A DNA stretch of 64,000 nt, from positions 2,232,001 through 2,296,000 of the forward strand of contig NC_134840.1 of NCBI RefSeq assembly GCF_965363235.1. The letters are read 5' to 3'. Every line of letters begins with the position of its first letter. Within the stretch, counting starts at the first letter, position 1. Position numbers and translations under genes: made by a program. The notes beneath the pieces are model-generated. The model had not been told where the DNA came from, made no database searches, and was given only the letters and a program-made list of their open reading frames with translations. This DNA comes from Mytilus galloprovincialis. Lineage: Eukaryota > Mollusca > Bivalvia > Mytilida > Mytilidae. Of the stretch, positions 22,701 to 30,616 are shown one piece after another.

Positions 22701-25700
22701 ATTGTCTCGAATGTCTCGTTATCAGAAATCAGTCTTATTATTTTTTCACTTAATCTTTTCAATCCATCATAGGATTTGGTTATTTGTTCTTCACTAAATT
22801 CTTTACCTTTATCGGTATACTTTCTTGGCCTAGCTCCGCCTGTCGCCTCTGAGGTCTTCTGTGCTTCCTGTTCATCCGTTTTATTTGTTTCAAAGTTCTT
22901 ATCCATATTTGATTCTGTTTGTACAAAATCTCCTAACTCTGTGTTCACACTTTTCAAAATTATATTTTGATCTATTTTGCTGCCAACCTTATCTGTGTCC
23001 ACACTTTCAAATTCTATTAATAGACTGGGTTCTTCCTTCTGTGACGTGCTCATATTCGTCAAATAAGTCAATGAATGTTTCCCACTAATATCAGTCGTAA
23101 TGAATTTAAACACAATTCACACCTCAAGTTTATTCCAAAATATTCCAAGTTACAGTGAAGTGACTGGATCCAAAGTATAAACAGTAAGATGAGATTGACT
23201 ACAAAGAAAATGCAATCATCATAAGATTTTGTACCAAAAAACAATGTTCAAAACATTCACAAAAATATAAACATAGGTGTGAAAATATAGTAAACAGTTA
23301 TTGTAACATCTAGGATTTACACAAGTAATGAATAAAGTTCGTATTTTCGAAAATAAACAATTATCCGATTGGCGATATTTATCATTGTCTCAAGTTCACA
23401 TTAACGGCATTGAAATAGTTAAATTTACTTTCATATTATCACAAAATGCATAGAATAAAAGTAAAAATCAACATACCTTATTTGTTGACTCTGATATTTC
23501 TATATAATTCAAAATTAAAGGGTTCAAAATTGTCGTGACACGTTTCTCAATTTTCAGGGAAAAATATGATGGGGAAAGTAACCAATGTACCTAGGTTAGT
23601 TTCATCAAAAATCAATAAATTTGCAAAACGAAATTTGTTACAATTCAAAACAAGAAATTGGCCTTTACAGTTATATTATACTTTAATTCAGTCACGGACC
23701 CGCGATATCACGGGTGTGTACTTGTATAAACAAACATATCCACTGTCAAATGCATTACAGTCTAATGGTAGACAGAATAACCAAAGTTGCATCTACCTAA
23801 TAAATATATGACATATTTTCAACTGGACATTTCCAAATTACAATCAATCACAATCTCCCTTATGTCTGTTTTTATGCGACTGCCATACAAGTGGGAAGTT
23901 TAGCTAGCTATAAAATCAGGTTCAATCCACCATTTTTTATATAAGAAAATGGCTTCGGAAGTCAGGAATATGACAGTTGTTATCCTTTCGTTTGTTGTGT
24001 TTGAGCTTTTCATTTTGCCATTTGATAAGGAACTTTCCTTTTCGCATTTTTCTTGATGTTCAGTATTTTTGTGAATTTTCCTTTTTTTTCATAATAATGT
24101 TTTAAGAATATGTTTTCGGTTGTGTATTATAGATTTACTTGAATGTGTAAAGAACGATTTGACATATTGCATAGTCAGCCCCCGTTTTGTCTGTTTTTAT
24201 TATGATAATGTGTTAAGATTCTGTATTACAGATTTACTTGGATGTGAAAAGAACGATTTGACCGTGATACTGCATATAGTCAGCCCCCGTTATGTCTGTT
24301 TTTATTATGATAATGTTTTAAGAGTATCTTTTTGGTTGTGTATTACAGATTTACTTGGATGTGCAAAGAACGATTTGACATATTGGACGGAGACGGTAAT
24401 GTAGTGGCGCTAATAAAGGGACCAAACTGTGTGTGCAGATGTTCTACAGAAGCCTCGTTTAAGGTATTTGGCGGGAATTATGTGTAATGATCCTTTATAA
24501 CATGGAATGTATTCGTTTTCATATTATTACTTATTTAGGATGCTACTCACTGTAATAGAGAGACGAAAGATACCAGAGGGACAGTCAACGCCATGGCTAA
24601 AAATAAAAAAAAAAATAAAAACAGACAAACAATAGTACACATGACACAACATAAAAAACTAAAGAGTAAGCAACACGAACCTTACCAAAAACTAGGGGGT
24701 GATTTAAGGTGCTCCGTAGGGATAAACAGATATTGCTTCACATGTGACACCCATCGTGTTGCTCATGTTATAACAAATCGGGTAAATAGTCTAATTCGGT
24801 AAGTCACATTCATGAAAGGGAAGGGAATATTAACCGTGTAAATTATTCTCGGTATACATATTTGTTCAATGGGAAACGCTAATAACTATATTGCAAAGAA
24901 AACACATAACATACAAAATAATGCATCCATACAATATTATACCAGTATTTAAAAATAAATATAATGACTGGGGGTTGTCAGTATGTACAGTTCGTCTGAG
25001 TACAGTAAATGCATATTTTCAAAGCTTAACAAGCTTAATTTCTTATGATCTTATTATGAATCTCAAAAACATATATATTAGTTTTTAGTTTTTATATTAA
25101 AATTAGATCTACGACAAAACAGGAGAAGATGTGATTGGAAGTATAAACAAGAAGTGGGAGGGAGAAAGAGATGACAACCTCAATGTGGATCATGAATACT
25201 TCGAAATACATTGTAAGTTTGTACTCAATGTGGATCATGAATACTTCGAAATACATTGTAAGTTCGTACTCAATGTGTATCATGAATACTTCGAAATACA
25301 TTGTAAGTGTGTACTCAATGTGGATCATGAATACTTTGAAATAAATTGTAAGTGTGTACTCAATGTGGATCATGAATACTTTGAAATAAATTGTAAGTGT
25401 GTACATAAAAAGGTTTTGCAACTTATGTCAATAAGAATAGTCCGTTCCCCGATTTCAATAAGGTGGTTCAATAATTATTTATTTTAATAAATGTCGCAGA
25501 TTAAAATTGTGAATGTATATTTTATAATGAAAATAACTGCATATATTTTTTTCACATTCGCTAGCCAAGGGTGACGATCCGTCCGGACTCCCAGAGTGGA
25601 ACTACAAGAGTGGGACGGATCATATCGAAGAGGATATTTGTTTCTCAGATTACAATAATATCTTTAACCTTAACAAACGTTGGAGCGAGTACATTTTAAC

Positions 25701-26289
25701 CCAGCAAAAATCTTACATGTTATATACAAGTAAACATAAATTTATGTAATTTTAATTTCTATATTAAATGTAATTACAGTTCCAGAAAAGATGGATAATA
25801 TTGATAAGATGTTGGTTCTTGGTGGAGCTTTTCTTATTGTAAGTATTTTTAGAACCAAATTTCGTCGTTCCTAGATGTTTTTTTCTTTATAATTAGTATT
25901 TCAAAATAAGTCTTCTTTATTGTACGATTTAAGAACCAAACCATAATTTATTCTAGGCGGTCCTAAGTAAAACATTCTTTTGTAATACCTTTCCAAGTGA
26001 CTATTTAAACATTCCAAAAATGTAAATGATTAAAACTCATTTGTCAGAGACGATTTTTTACTTGAAAAATCCCATGTTTATTTCATCAAAATGTAAAATA
26101 CATCACACGAGGAGTACAAAGGAGTATAAAAGTCGAAGAACGTGTACAAATGTTATATTGAAAATACACATTTATTATTCAAGTCTAACAATCAAAACAA
26201 TGATTGACTTAGTATACATATAAGCACTAATCAATAGACTAATATAAAATCTTTTTTTTCAGAATTACATGTATTTTGAGATGTCATAA
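13393..26289 (+). CDS. PLSCR: Phospholipid scramblase, 7 coding exons, 300 residues
   Basis: Exons 13393-13711, 14498-14569, 15327-15531, 24349-24463, 25107-25212, 25780-25838 and 26263-26289 join in phase into 903 nt. Scramblases are palmitoylated membrane proteins linked to Ca2+-dependent lipid movement across the plasma membrane. Matches: PPGMECLDG at the domain start, YKVWDENEEELFYALEES, CRWACGPNRQFRLEF, a Cys-rich palmitoylation-type block (CCRCDWCCCLDCFMC), RFDILDGDGNVVALIKGP, GSINKKWEG, and the C-terminal membrane segment MLVLGGAFLINYMYFE. The length is normal for the family. The N-terminal 75 residues replace the usual Pro-rich region with several R-R-x-S/T motifs. The third intron holds a BEL/Pao element; two splice borders are tandemly duplicated. 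Start taken at the first ATG of the exon; an upstream exon cannot be excluded. Confidence 0.93.
13712..14497 (+). other. Scramblase intron 1, nothing recognised
   Basis: AT-rich intron. The small frame 14181-14369 is low-complexity and not supported. Confidence 0.55.
14498..14569 (+). CDS. PLSCR: Scramblase exon 2
   Basis: Acceptor tttacag at 14497, donor GAAG/GTAGCT after 14569; phase 1 at both ends. Encodes AGCGAPNTYKVWDENEEELF, matching the family's NNKYEIKNS..VYFAAE region. Confidence 0.88.
14785..15160 (+). repeat. Degenerate minisatellite, about 45-50 bp unit
   Basis: About eight decayed units built on AAACTAAAGGCGAAAACTCT, TGCCGGAAAGT and CCGTTACAACAAA. It lies in the intron before scramblase exon 3. 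Confidence 0.75.
15327..15531 (+). CDS. PLSCR: Scramblase exon 3 with the Cys-rich block
   Basis: Acceptor ttttctcag at 15326, donor CAAAA/GTAAAT after 15531; phase 1 in, phase 2 out. Encodes ESSCICRWACGPNRQF and CCRCDWCCCLDCFMC. The Cys cluster corresponds to the palmitoylated segment of known scramblases. Confidence 0.92.
15749..16155 (+). repeat. Two direct copies of a ~100-bp sequence, possibly SINE-derived
   Basis: 15749-15848 and 16058-16155 share GATAACTAATATAGGACAAT-type starts, CCTTTTGTTTTCC, and TAAGTTCCAGGTCGA or CAAGTTCCGGGTCGA ends. The GGTCGAATCC in the first copy resembles a pol III B box, but no clear A box is seen. The remaining 15532-16261 intron sequence shows nothing else. 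Confidence 0.55.
16262..16266. other. Target site duplication GTTAT, left
   Basis: GTTAT directly outside the left LTR; the same five bases follow the right LTR at 23670-23674. Five bp is usual for BEL/Pao. Confidence 0.85.
16267..16860 (-). repeat. 3' LTR of the BEL/Pao element
   Basis: Same 594-bp sequence as the 5' LTR. The preceding internal bases on the minus strand (TTTAGGGGCTGGTA) may include the polypurine tract. Confidence 0.93.
16988..23053 (-). CDS. BEL/Pao Gag-Pol polyprotein
   Basis: The frame is open from 23113 (inside the LTR) to the stop at 16988; I take the first internal ATG at 23053. Numbering from 23113, domains in order: coiled-coil charged region about 210-280; Gag-like DUF1759 about 400-560; CCHC zinc knuckles (CSYCEGTHALDKC about 620, CFGCLKKGHMSNKC about 655); aspartic protease with FFDSGSS about 760; Pao-type reverse transcriptase with LGDIESMFYQ about 1100 and YVDD about 1178; RNase H with HCFADASDKGYG about 1358; integrase H2C2 zinc finger about 1680-1718; integrase core with Asp about 1752, Asp about 1812 and Glu about 1862; C-terminal DUF5641 about 1925-2035. 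All catalytic residues expected for the family are present, so the product looks functional. It copies and integrates the element; it has no host role that I can see. Confidence 0.95.
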   Translation of the reverse strand: MSTSQKEEPSLLIEFESVDTDKVGSKIDQNIILKSVNTELGDFVQTESNMDKNFETNKTDEQEAQKTSEATGGARPRKYTDKGKEFSEEQITKSYDGLKRLSEKIIRLISDNETFETIRLRYGNWMQEYEQFHIQHRIHFDKLNALEQEDYMKIHTTRDTFLMNSQFKIQEYLNANPVKVQASVHGRSVRSAGSSSVSSKRLEVEEKRIELEAKRQAMKRKRELEMAKTALQLDEDELQMQTEIAVADAKAKIYDKFEKGEIDHVETPKVKLENVELKSKPLQSTVQPAIETAILDPMAKVFQPVKKKSDILKDTSKLDFVNLPSVNMIKNNIKLPKENVHESYGPTQSDDITSAPIQNSAINTNSSVETAFQSMVQHLRKPTPEIRKFSGNPLEYRKFLRQFESKVVLNCEQDDEKMNYLEQLTFGEAHKVVSSYSHLRGDRAYKASMRHLEERYGDTDVMASAFIKKALDWPNIKSGDIQSLDEFALFLVECQYGTESMEAGSVLEYSENIKRLMSKLPFHMHDRWRNVVFRVKDSHRSVKFNDFVNFVKAEAKKATDPTYGNIAMNYSNSRNTNQQRQHGQKVSNVCDVAKRAPSTEMRCSYCEGTHALDKCKRLTARPREDRITYLKSKGYCFGCLKKGHMSNKCNRRLKCSICARLHPTILHIDNQINKQSSSQQEPSVKKDDPQIPTNHEGTQPVVVSSISSDKGAGDVNCAMAIIPVRVKLNNRSQSVETYAFFDSGSSITFCSQKLMQQLGANGKKTQITISTMGNTQTINTCAINGLQVSSLSMEHMVDLPKVYTKENLPVSKEHIPTQREIKKWTHLESVDIPEIDADIGIMIGNNVPDAYTPFNVCTGPSGSPHATKTRLGWILWNVIRDSSSFEVNRVHMQNEGCDETQLNLLMQSINLDFPERMNEDKRENFIDDKTFMQQVESSIHLENQHYCIALPFRDQHVVFPNNSVQGIKRLNGLRHKFAKNDNFKQQYCDFMSKIIEKGYAEPVPTEDVDRNDGKVWYLPHHGVYHAKKQDKIRVVFDCSVKYMGISLNSQLLQGPNLANNLLGVLIRFRQDKIAVLGDIESMFYQVKVPVEDRDFLRFYWWENGNVDTEPKEYRMTVHLFGATSSPSCSNYALQNTAKENKDKFDSLVIDTLTKNMYVDDCLSSTDTEESAISLIKNVTELCKEGGFNMTKWTSNSQNVVQSIPEKDCARNIEEWNCGDDSLTDRALGVYWYIKDDKLGFHINIKEKPSTRRGILSIVSSIYDPIGIVSPFVLTAKSILQGLCKKEIGWDEEIPNTELSSWNKWLSQLKGLENIKIDRCYKPQHFKAIVSYQLHCFADASDKGYGCVFYIRLVDEEGSIQCSFLLGKSRVAPLKSMTIPRMELTAATSAVRLGNMIIREIEYSFDDIYYYSDSMSVLRYIANSKTRFHTFVANRLAVIHESTKVNQWHYIGTKENPADLASRGATIEQYNRNPQWLRGPDFLWDKDIKFPQCTEDTSFIGNDPEVKKPVAVCTVQSFEGMERLISYFSNWERLVTIAARFVIAANHFRNAKDSIKIDGNGKMSMKMSDTLTTSIVECAERSLISYVQHKHLSEDIQTLEKKCPLKISSKLSKLDPFVDKDGLLRVGGRLERSDISYESKHPIILPKDSPISRLIIENIHRSIGHLGKNSILAVLRQKYWILGANSIIKGLVSRCVRCKKYQGTCAKQKMANLPKERLQADDPPFTRIGIDFFGPFEVKQGRSVVKRYGVIFTCLTIRAIHLELAYSLDTDSCINAIRRFISRRGVPVFIRTDNGTNFVGSERELGEEIKRWNFNQIQEFMIQKRIQWEFNPPSASHFGGVWERLIRSVRKVFYSVMHEQNIRLTDEGLMTLFCEVESILNGRPITEASDSITDLNVLTPNHLILQRPGESFPPGVFSKTDSYVRRRWRQIQYLADLFWTRWRKEYLPLLQRRTKWTKPTRNMQVGDIVLISDNAPRNSWNMARVIELIKDKDNVVRIVKVKTANSVLMRPIAKLCLLVESD
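23076..23669 (-). repeat. 5' LTR of the BEL/Pao element
   Basis: On the minus strand it begins TGTAAAGGCCAATTTCTTGT and ends GGGAAACA. It matches 16267-16860 at a constant offset of 6809. Left boundary uncertain by one base. Confidence 0.93.
23670..23674. other. Target site duplication GTTAT, right
   Basis: Matches 16262-16266. Confidence 0.85.
23675..24106. repeat. Intron sequence with a dispersed repeat fragment
   Basis: 23870-24070 is an inverted copy of the repeat at about 11040-11670 (GCGACTGCCATACAAGTGGG, AAATCAGGTTCAATCCACCA). No coding signal. Confidence 0.55.
24107..24405 (+). repeat. Three tandem copies of the exon 4 acceptor region
   Basis: Units of about 99 and 117 bp each contain a TATTA(C/T)AG acceptor (at 24132, 24231, 24348) followed by ATTTACTTGxATGTG, the start of exon 4. 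Entering at copy 1 gives F-T-stop; entering at copy 2 gives F-T-W-M-stop. Only the third stays open. Confidence 0.9.
24349..24463 (+). CDS. PLSCR: Scramblase exon 4
   Basis: Acceptor tattacag at 24348, donor TTTAAG/GTATTT after 24463; phase 2 in, phase 0 out. Encodes FTWMCKERFDILDGDGNVVA and LIKGPNCVCRCSTEASFK. Two upstream copies of its first bases exist but carry in-frame stops. Confidence 0.9.
24537..24860. repeat. Dispersed repeat fragment in scramblase intron 4
   Basis: Contains ACGAAAGATACCAGAGGGAC, CAATAGTACACATGACACAA and AAAACTAGGGGGTGATTTAA. From memory this sequence is common in mussel genomes, probably as retroelement flank; not confirmed here. Confidence 0.5.
25107..25212 (+). 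CDS. PLSCR: Scramblase exon 5 (shortest form)
   Basis: Acceptor aaaattag at 25106; first donor ACATT/GTAAGT after 25212; phase 0 in, phase 1 out. Encodes IYDKTGEDVIGSINKKWEG and RDDNLNVDHEYFEIH. Four more donors at 45-bp steps (after 25257, 25302, 25347, 25392) would lengthen it in frame. Confidence 0.85.
25179..25403 (+). repeat. 45-bp repeat x5 spanning the exon 5 donor
   Basis: Five units of CTCAATGTGGATCATGAATA + CTTCGAAATACATTGTAAGT-type sequence. Each ends in ATT/GTAAGT, so five equivalent donors exist. 45 is a multiple of three and the unit is open in the exon frame. Confidence 0.95.
25780..25838 (+). CDS. PLSCR: Scramblase exon 6, membrane segment
   Basis: Acceptor gtaattacag at 25779, donor CTTATT/GTAAGT after 25838; phase 1 in, phase 0 out. 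Encodes FPEKMDNIDKMLVLGGAFLI, aligning with the family's FPLDLDVKMKAVMIGACFLI. Confidence 0.9.
26263..26289 (+). CDS. PLSCR: Scramblase exon 7, last eight residues
   Basis: Acceptor tttttttcag at 26262. Encodes NYMYFEMS and a TAA stop, matching the family C-terminus DFMFFE. Confidence 0.88.
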   Translation, partial: NYMYFEMS

Positions 26290-26384
26290 AGCACTACATC
26301 TAAACATGCTAAAGAAATGACAGTCACGTGACGACGGAATTCAGATGATATGTTATTGATGTTGAATTGACTTTGTTACAATTA

Positions 26385-26390
26385 AATAAA
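26385..26390 (+). terminator. Probable scramblase polyadenylation signal
   Basis: AATAAA about 95 bp after the stop codon; another at 26585-26590. Confidence 0.5.
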
Positions 26391-28916
26391 AATGTCCGCA
26401 AAGCGTATTGAAAATTGTAATACTGTATACATTATATGATGAATTAGGTTTCATTCCGCTTTATGTCTATATTTTCACAGAATATATTCTACATCATTGT
26501 CATTAATCATGAGTTAATATATTTTAAAGTAGAAGTATAGATTACTATAACATGGAGATTTAATATTATGATTTCTTTTGATGAAATAAACTTACATTCG
26601 ATAGTTATAAACTTACATTCTATAGTTATTAAAATGTTGAATCACTAACTCATTTAAAATATGTATCGTTAAATTAAATTCAGTAATGTTGTAAGATGTC
26701 AGACCAGAAAAAAATACTAGTATACAAAAATGTACTGAAGTCTACGTCCTTTAGTTTCTAGTGGATTGTTGTCTTGTAGGATTGTTGTCTTGGAGGATAG
26801 TTGTCCCATCGGTAGACATACCACATCTCCTGTTTTGTACACACTCCAAAAACAAAAGGAAAATACCTTTACTTTGTAGATGTAGCCAACACATCATTAA
26901 ATGGAAAACCACAAAATTCATAAAGGAAAATTAAATACTAAGTCTCGGTCAAATATAAAAATAATTTTGTATCTTAAATCGAGCTTGTATGTTAAATCTG
27001 AGAATAAATACTAACGTCTGTTAATAAGTTTGTTGATCAGTCACAGTGTAAAAAAGATGCCACAAAGATGCCAACAGACAAAAGTCATAATATTTAGCTC
27101 AATATAATCAAGCATACAGGTTTTGGAATAACTGATGGAAAGTTTTTTTTCCATTTCTAATTTCATGCCAATTATTAACTTGAAGCAAAAGTGAATATGT
27201 GTTTGCTGTCGACGTTCAGTGCAATATGCTATTTATATTATGTTGTTTCTCGTAACAAATTACTTCGCACATAGTTTACTGATGAAAAATTAACAGCATA
27301 TGACTTGGAGAAGTGTGTTAATAGGAAATTATTGATTGAAAATGAGGTGCATAAAACAAAAACTCATGTTTTCATTTAAGAATTGATATTCCATCATAAA
27401 AAAAAATAACGATGCTGACATTTGCAGACATATTTCATTCACCAGCAGTTTTTTTGCGTCTATGTTTGAACAAATAGTGTGTACGCATAAGAGTATAACC
27501 ACTAGTTGTATGATACAGCGTCCAAGAAACTGTTTCACTGTCTGTTGTCATTAACATATTTGTCAAATTGATCAGATATTCTGTATTGTTAGAAATGGAA
27601 TGTGCACTGTGTACTGGGTGAGTAGCTAACATATAGTTTTCATGAACTTATTGGCATTAATATTTAATGAAAAGAAGCTCAAATATATAAGACTGGATAG
27701 TAAGGACAAATATATTTCGTTTCTGAATTACTTTCTCCTATCCTTGAATATATGATTCTTTGTTTTTATTTTAAATATTGAAAAATTATATTCAATAATG
27801 TTTACGGTAAGTAACAGAAATACAATATCCTTATTTTAGTGCGATGGTTAGGTGTTTCTGTGCTAAATGTCCAAAGAAAAAGAAGGCAATTCAAAAGAAT
27901 AAAACGAACAGTTCCCTTGGAGTTCTTTATAATCTGATCATGTGATCTCTAGTGGATTTTTGCCTCATTGGCAATAGTAACATGTACTCATCTTATCAAT
28001 AGGAAAATGAATTCAACGCACAAATTGAAAAAAGAGACTAGTTCAACCTTTTCCTAAGGATTAAGAACTATTTGAGTACAATATGTGAAAGACAGAACAT
28101 AGGAAATGATTTTGCTATAAATGAAGTATATTTTACATTTTTATCTCTAGATAAGACAAAATTTAATTTTATAAAATTGTTCAAAACCTTTTGTATTTTG
28201 TATTTGTAATTTATGTTTGAAGTTATGCCTTCTTGTATGCCATTGTTGAAAACATATTCAATTCACAATCACTTCATTTTTTAAGATTCAGTTTGGCATG
28301 TAAACAATCATGTGATATGAGATAGATAAAGGCAATAGTAGTATACCGCTGTTCAATATTGCAAAATCTATAATTTCCGAATCGTGGTTGGTTTTTCTGG
28401 TATTATAAAGGTCCTGATTACAAATGGCTTTCTGCTCGTCACTCAGGATGGAAATCAACGACTAGTTTTTACAATACTAGTGTGATTGTGTTTCTGTCAG
28501 ATCTCTACACAAAATCAATACCCTCATATCGAAACAGTTGTTAATCATTCCCTTTATGGATAAACATTCTTACTACAGACAAACATTCTATCTTCTCTTT
28601 AGGGTGTAAATTAGTGTTTATTTCAACAAAGGCTACAAGTTTTGTTCTAAATAACATGTAGACATAACTGCATCGGATATAAATCAACTATATGCAACTG
28701 AGTACCAATACATCTGTCAATATATTTCTGTTCGAAATCATCTCTATGAAAAGTCTATAGCTGTTTGAAAATTTATTGTTTTAAGAGCCATATAGAACAG
28801 ACCAAATTCATCTTTAATATCGATATTTGAATGTTCAAAAATTGATAAAGTCTTTTACATGTACATGCATACGTGCACCTAAATAAAGTCGTATTCTATC
28901 TAACGAAGCTCTATTA
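26391..28916. other. Intergenic, small repeat fragments only
   Basis: Family A tail-like pieces near 26765-26830 and 27940-27990, and a family B piece inverted near 28330-28370. Frames at 27329-27632 are not supported. Confidence 0.5.
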
Positions 28917-29264
28917 TGATGATAGCAGCTATAGTACACACATTGTGATGATAGCAGCTATAGTACACACATTGTGATGATAGCAGCTATAGTACACACA
29001 TTGTGATGATAACAGCTATAGTACACACATTGTGATGATAGCAGCTATAGTACACACATTGTGATGATAGCAGCTATAGTACACACATTGTGATGATAGC
29101 AGCTATAGTACACACATTGTGATGATAGCAGCTATAGTACACACATTGTGATGATAGCAGCTATAGTACACACATTGTGATGATAGCAGCTATAGTACAC
29201 ACATTGTGATGATAGCAGCTACAGTACACACATTGTGATGATAACAGCTATAGTACACACATTG
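28917..29264 (+). repeat. Minisatellite, 29-bp unit x12
   Basis: Twelve almost perfect copies of TGATGATAGCAGCTATAGTA + CACACATTG, with only an occasional G/A or T/C change. The near identity suggests recent expansion. Confidence 0.97.
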
Positions 29265-30095
29265 CTAGTGTTTGATAGTGTTATTGACTGCATGTAAAAG
29301 GGGAGTTTCAATGAACAATGTACACGTCAAGTATTTTATGGTTCATTACCTTTTTTTTTAAATTCTATGTAGAAAAATGGGGGATGACAAAACAGAGACT
29401 AGGTTAACCTTAATTTTGGGACACACAGAATTTGTGTGCTTGATGGATTATAAAATTGACTTTTTATTTTACATGTTGTTTTTACAAGTTGAAAACAATT
29501 TAAATGGGTATTAGCTGTCATCTAGCGTCATCTTCGTCGATTTGAATCAAACTTTTATCAATAACATACTAAAAAGTATATCCAAATTACAATAGGTCTA
29601 AAATAAACAATAAACAATGCATGGACTTGGTAATATGTATCAACATAGACGTCATATTTTACCTATTGATATGACTTCCGAAGACTTTCGATGGTCATGT
29701 AACTCGATAAATAAATATCAATATACACAGATTGCATCCCCGTGCTGTTTGGTTTTACTAAGTCTTTTTAATTTCATAGCGTAGGTAAAACAAATGTTTA
29801 TCATCGTTTAAGAATGATTTTTTGTTGTTGATCGAATCAGTCAACCAAATGATTCATCCTTTGTTCGCTTTCCATGTTGACATTCTTTTCTTTTATTAGC
29901 TGAATAGCCCATCTCCAGCTAAGGGGTTAAATCAAAGGTCACATGGATGCGTATTCAATGAAGTAAAATTATCAATGATGTTTTTTATCTTATTTTGACC
30001 AAAATTGAACCTAGATTGAACAAAAAAACGTCACATTTTTTTTCATATTTCGTAGCCTATGTCTCTTTAAGTGTTAGTAGGTTTGAGTATAACCA
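29265..30095. other. Intergenic, nothing recognised
   Basis: AT-rich, no coding or repeat signal that I can name; probably upstream sequence or 5' intron of the DUF229 gene. Confidence 0.45.
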
Positions 30096-30370
30096 GTGTT
30101 ACAGGTATAAGATGTGGTATGAGTGCCAATGAGACAACAAGTAACAATTTATAAAAGACACCATTATAGTTCAACGTACGGTCTTCAACTCGGAGCCATA
30201 TCTCTCACCGAATAGCAAGACATAAAGGGCCCAAAAAGACTAGTGTAAAATTATCCAAACAGGAAAACCAACGGTCTAACGAGAAACACGTATGAACCAC
30301 ATCAACAAACGACAACTACTGAACACCAGGTTCCTGACTTAGGACAGACTGTGCAAACACATGCAGCGGT
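30096..30370 (-). repeat. Dispersed repeat family A, inverted copy
   Basis: Contains TGGTATGAGTGCCAATGAGA, GTACGGTCTTCAACTCGGAG and TATGAACCACATCAACAAAC, the reverse complement of 39560-39825. It lies just upstream of the DUF229 exon. Confidence 0.75.
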
Positions 30371-30616
30371 TTAAACGTTTTATATAGGTATTATACCGGT
30401 ATAAACCCATTTAAGAATCAATCAACTATTAAAAAAACACACTCCAAGTTGAAAGGGCTGGTTTTATAAACTGATATGTTCCTCAGATTTGCTACTGTTT
30501 TGTGCACAATGTTTAATACGTTATAAATTTGTTAATTGTATTTTTCTTTGCAGATCAGAATTAGAACTTTATCGTAAGTCGGAAATAGTTGTGAGGAGAA
30601 GATTGTGATCAGTATA

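Larger units (their letters stand above)
16267..23669 (-). mobile_element. BEL/Pao LTR retrotransposon, apparently complete, antisense in scramblase intron 3
   Basis: A 7.4-kb element with two 594-bp LTRs that agree base for base wherever I compared them, TG...CA ends on the minus strand, and GTTAT duplicated at both flanks (16262-16266 and 23670-23674). One uninterrupted Gag-Pol frame fills the interior; no envelope-like frame is seen. LTR identity and an open frame imply a recent insertion. I see no convincing tRNA primer-binding site: only about 20 bases separate the 5' LTR from the first internal ATG, and they do not begin with TGG. Confidence 0.95.

Noticed and set aside
23566..23811. 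81-residue plus-strand frame
   Set aside because: It is read from the LTR and runs into flanking intron sequence.
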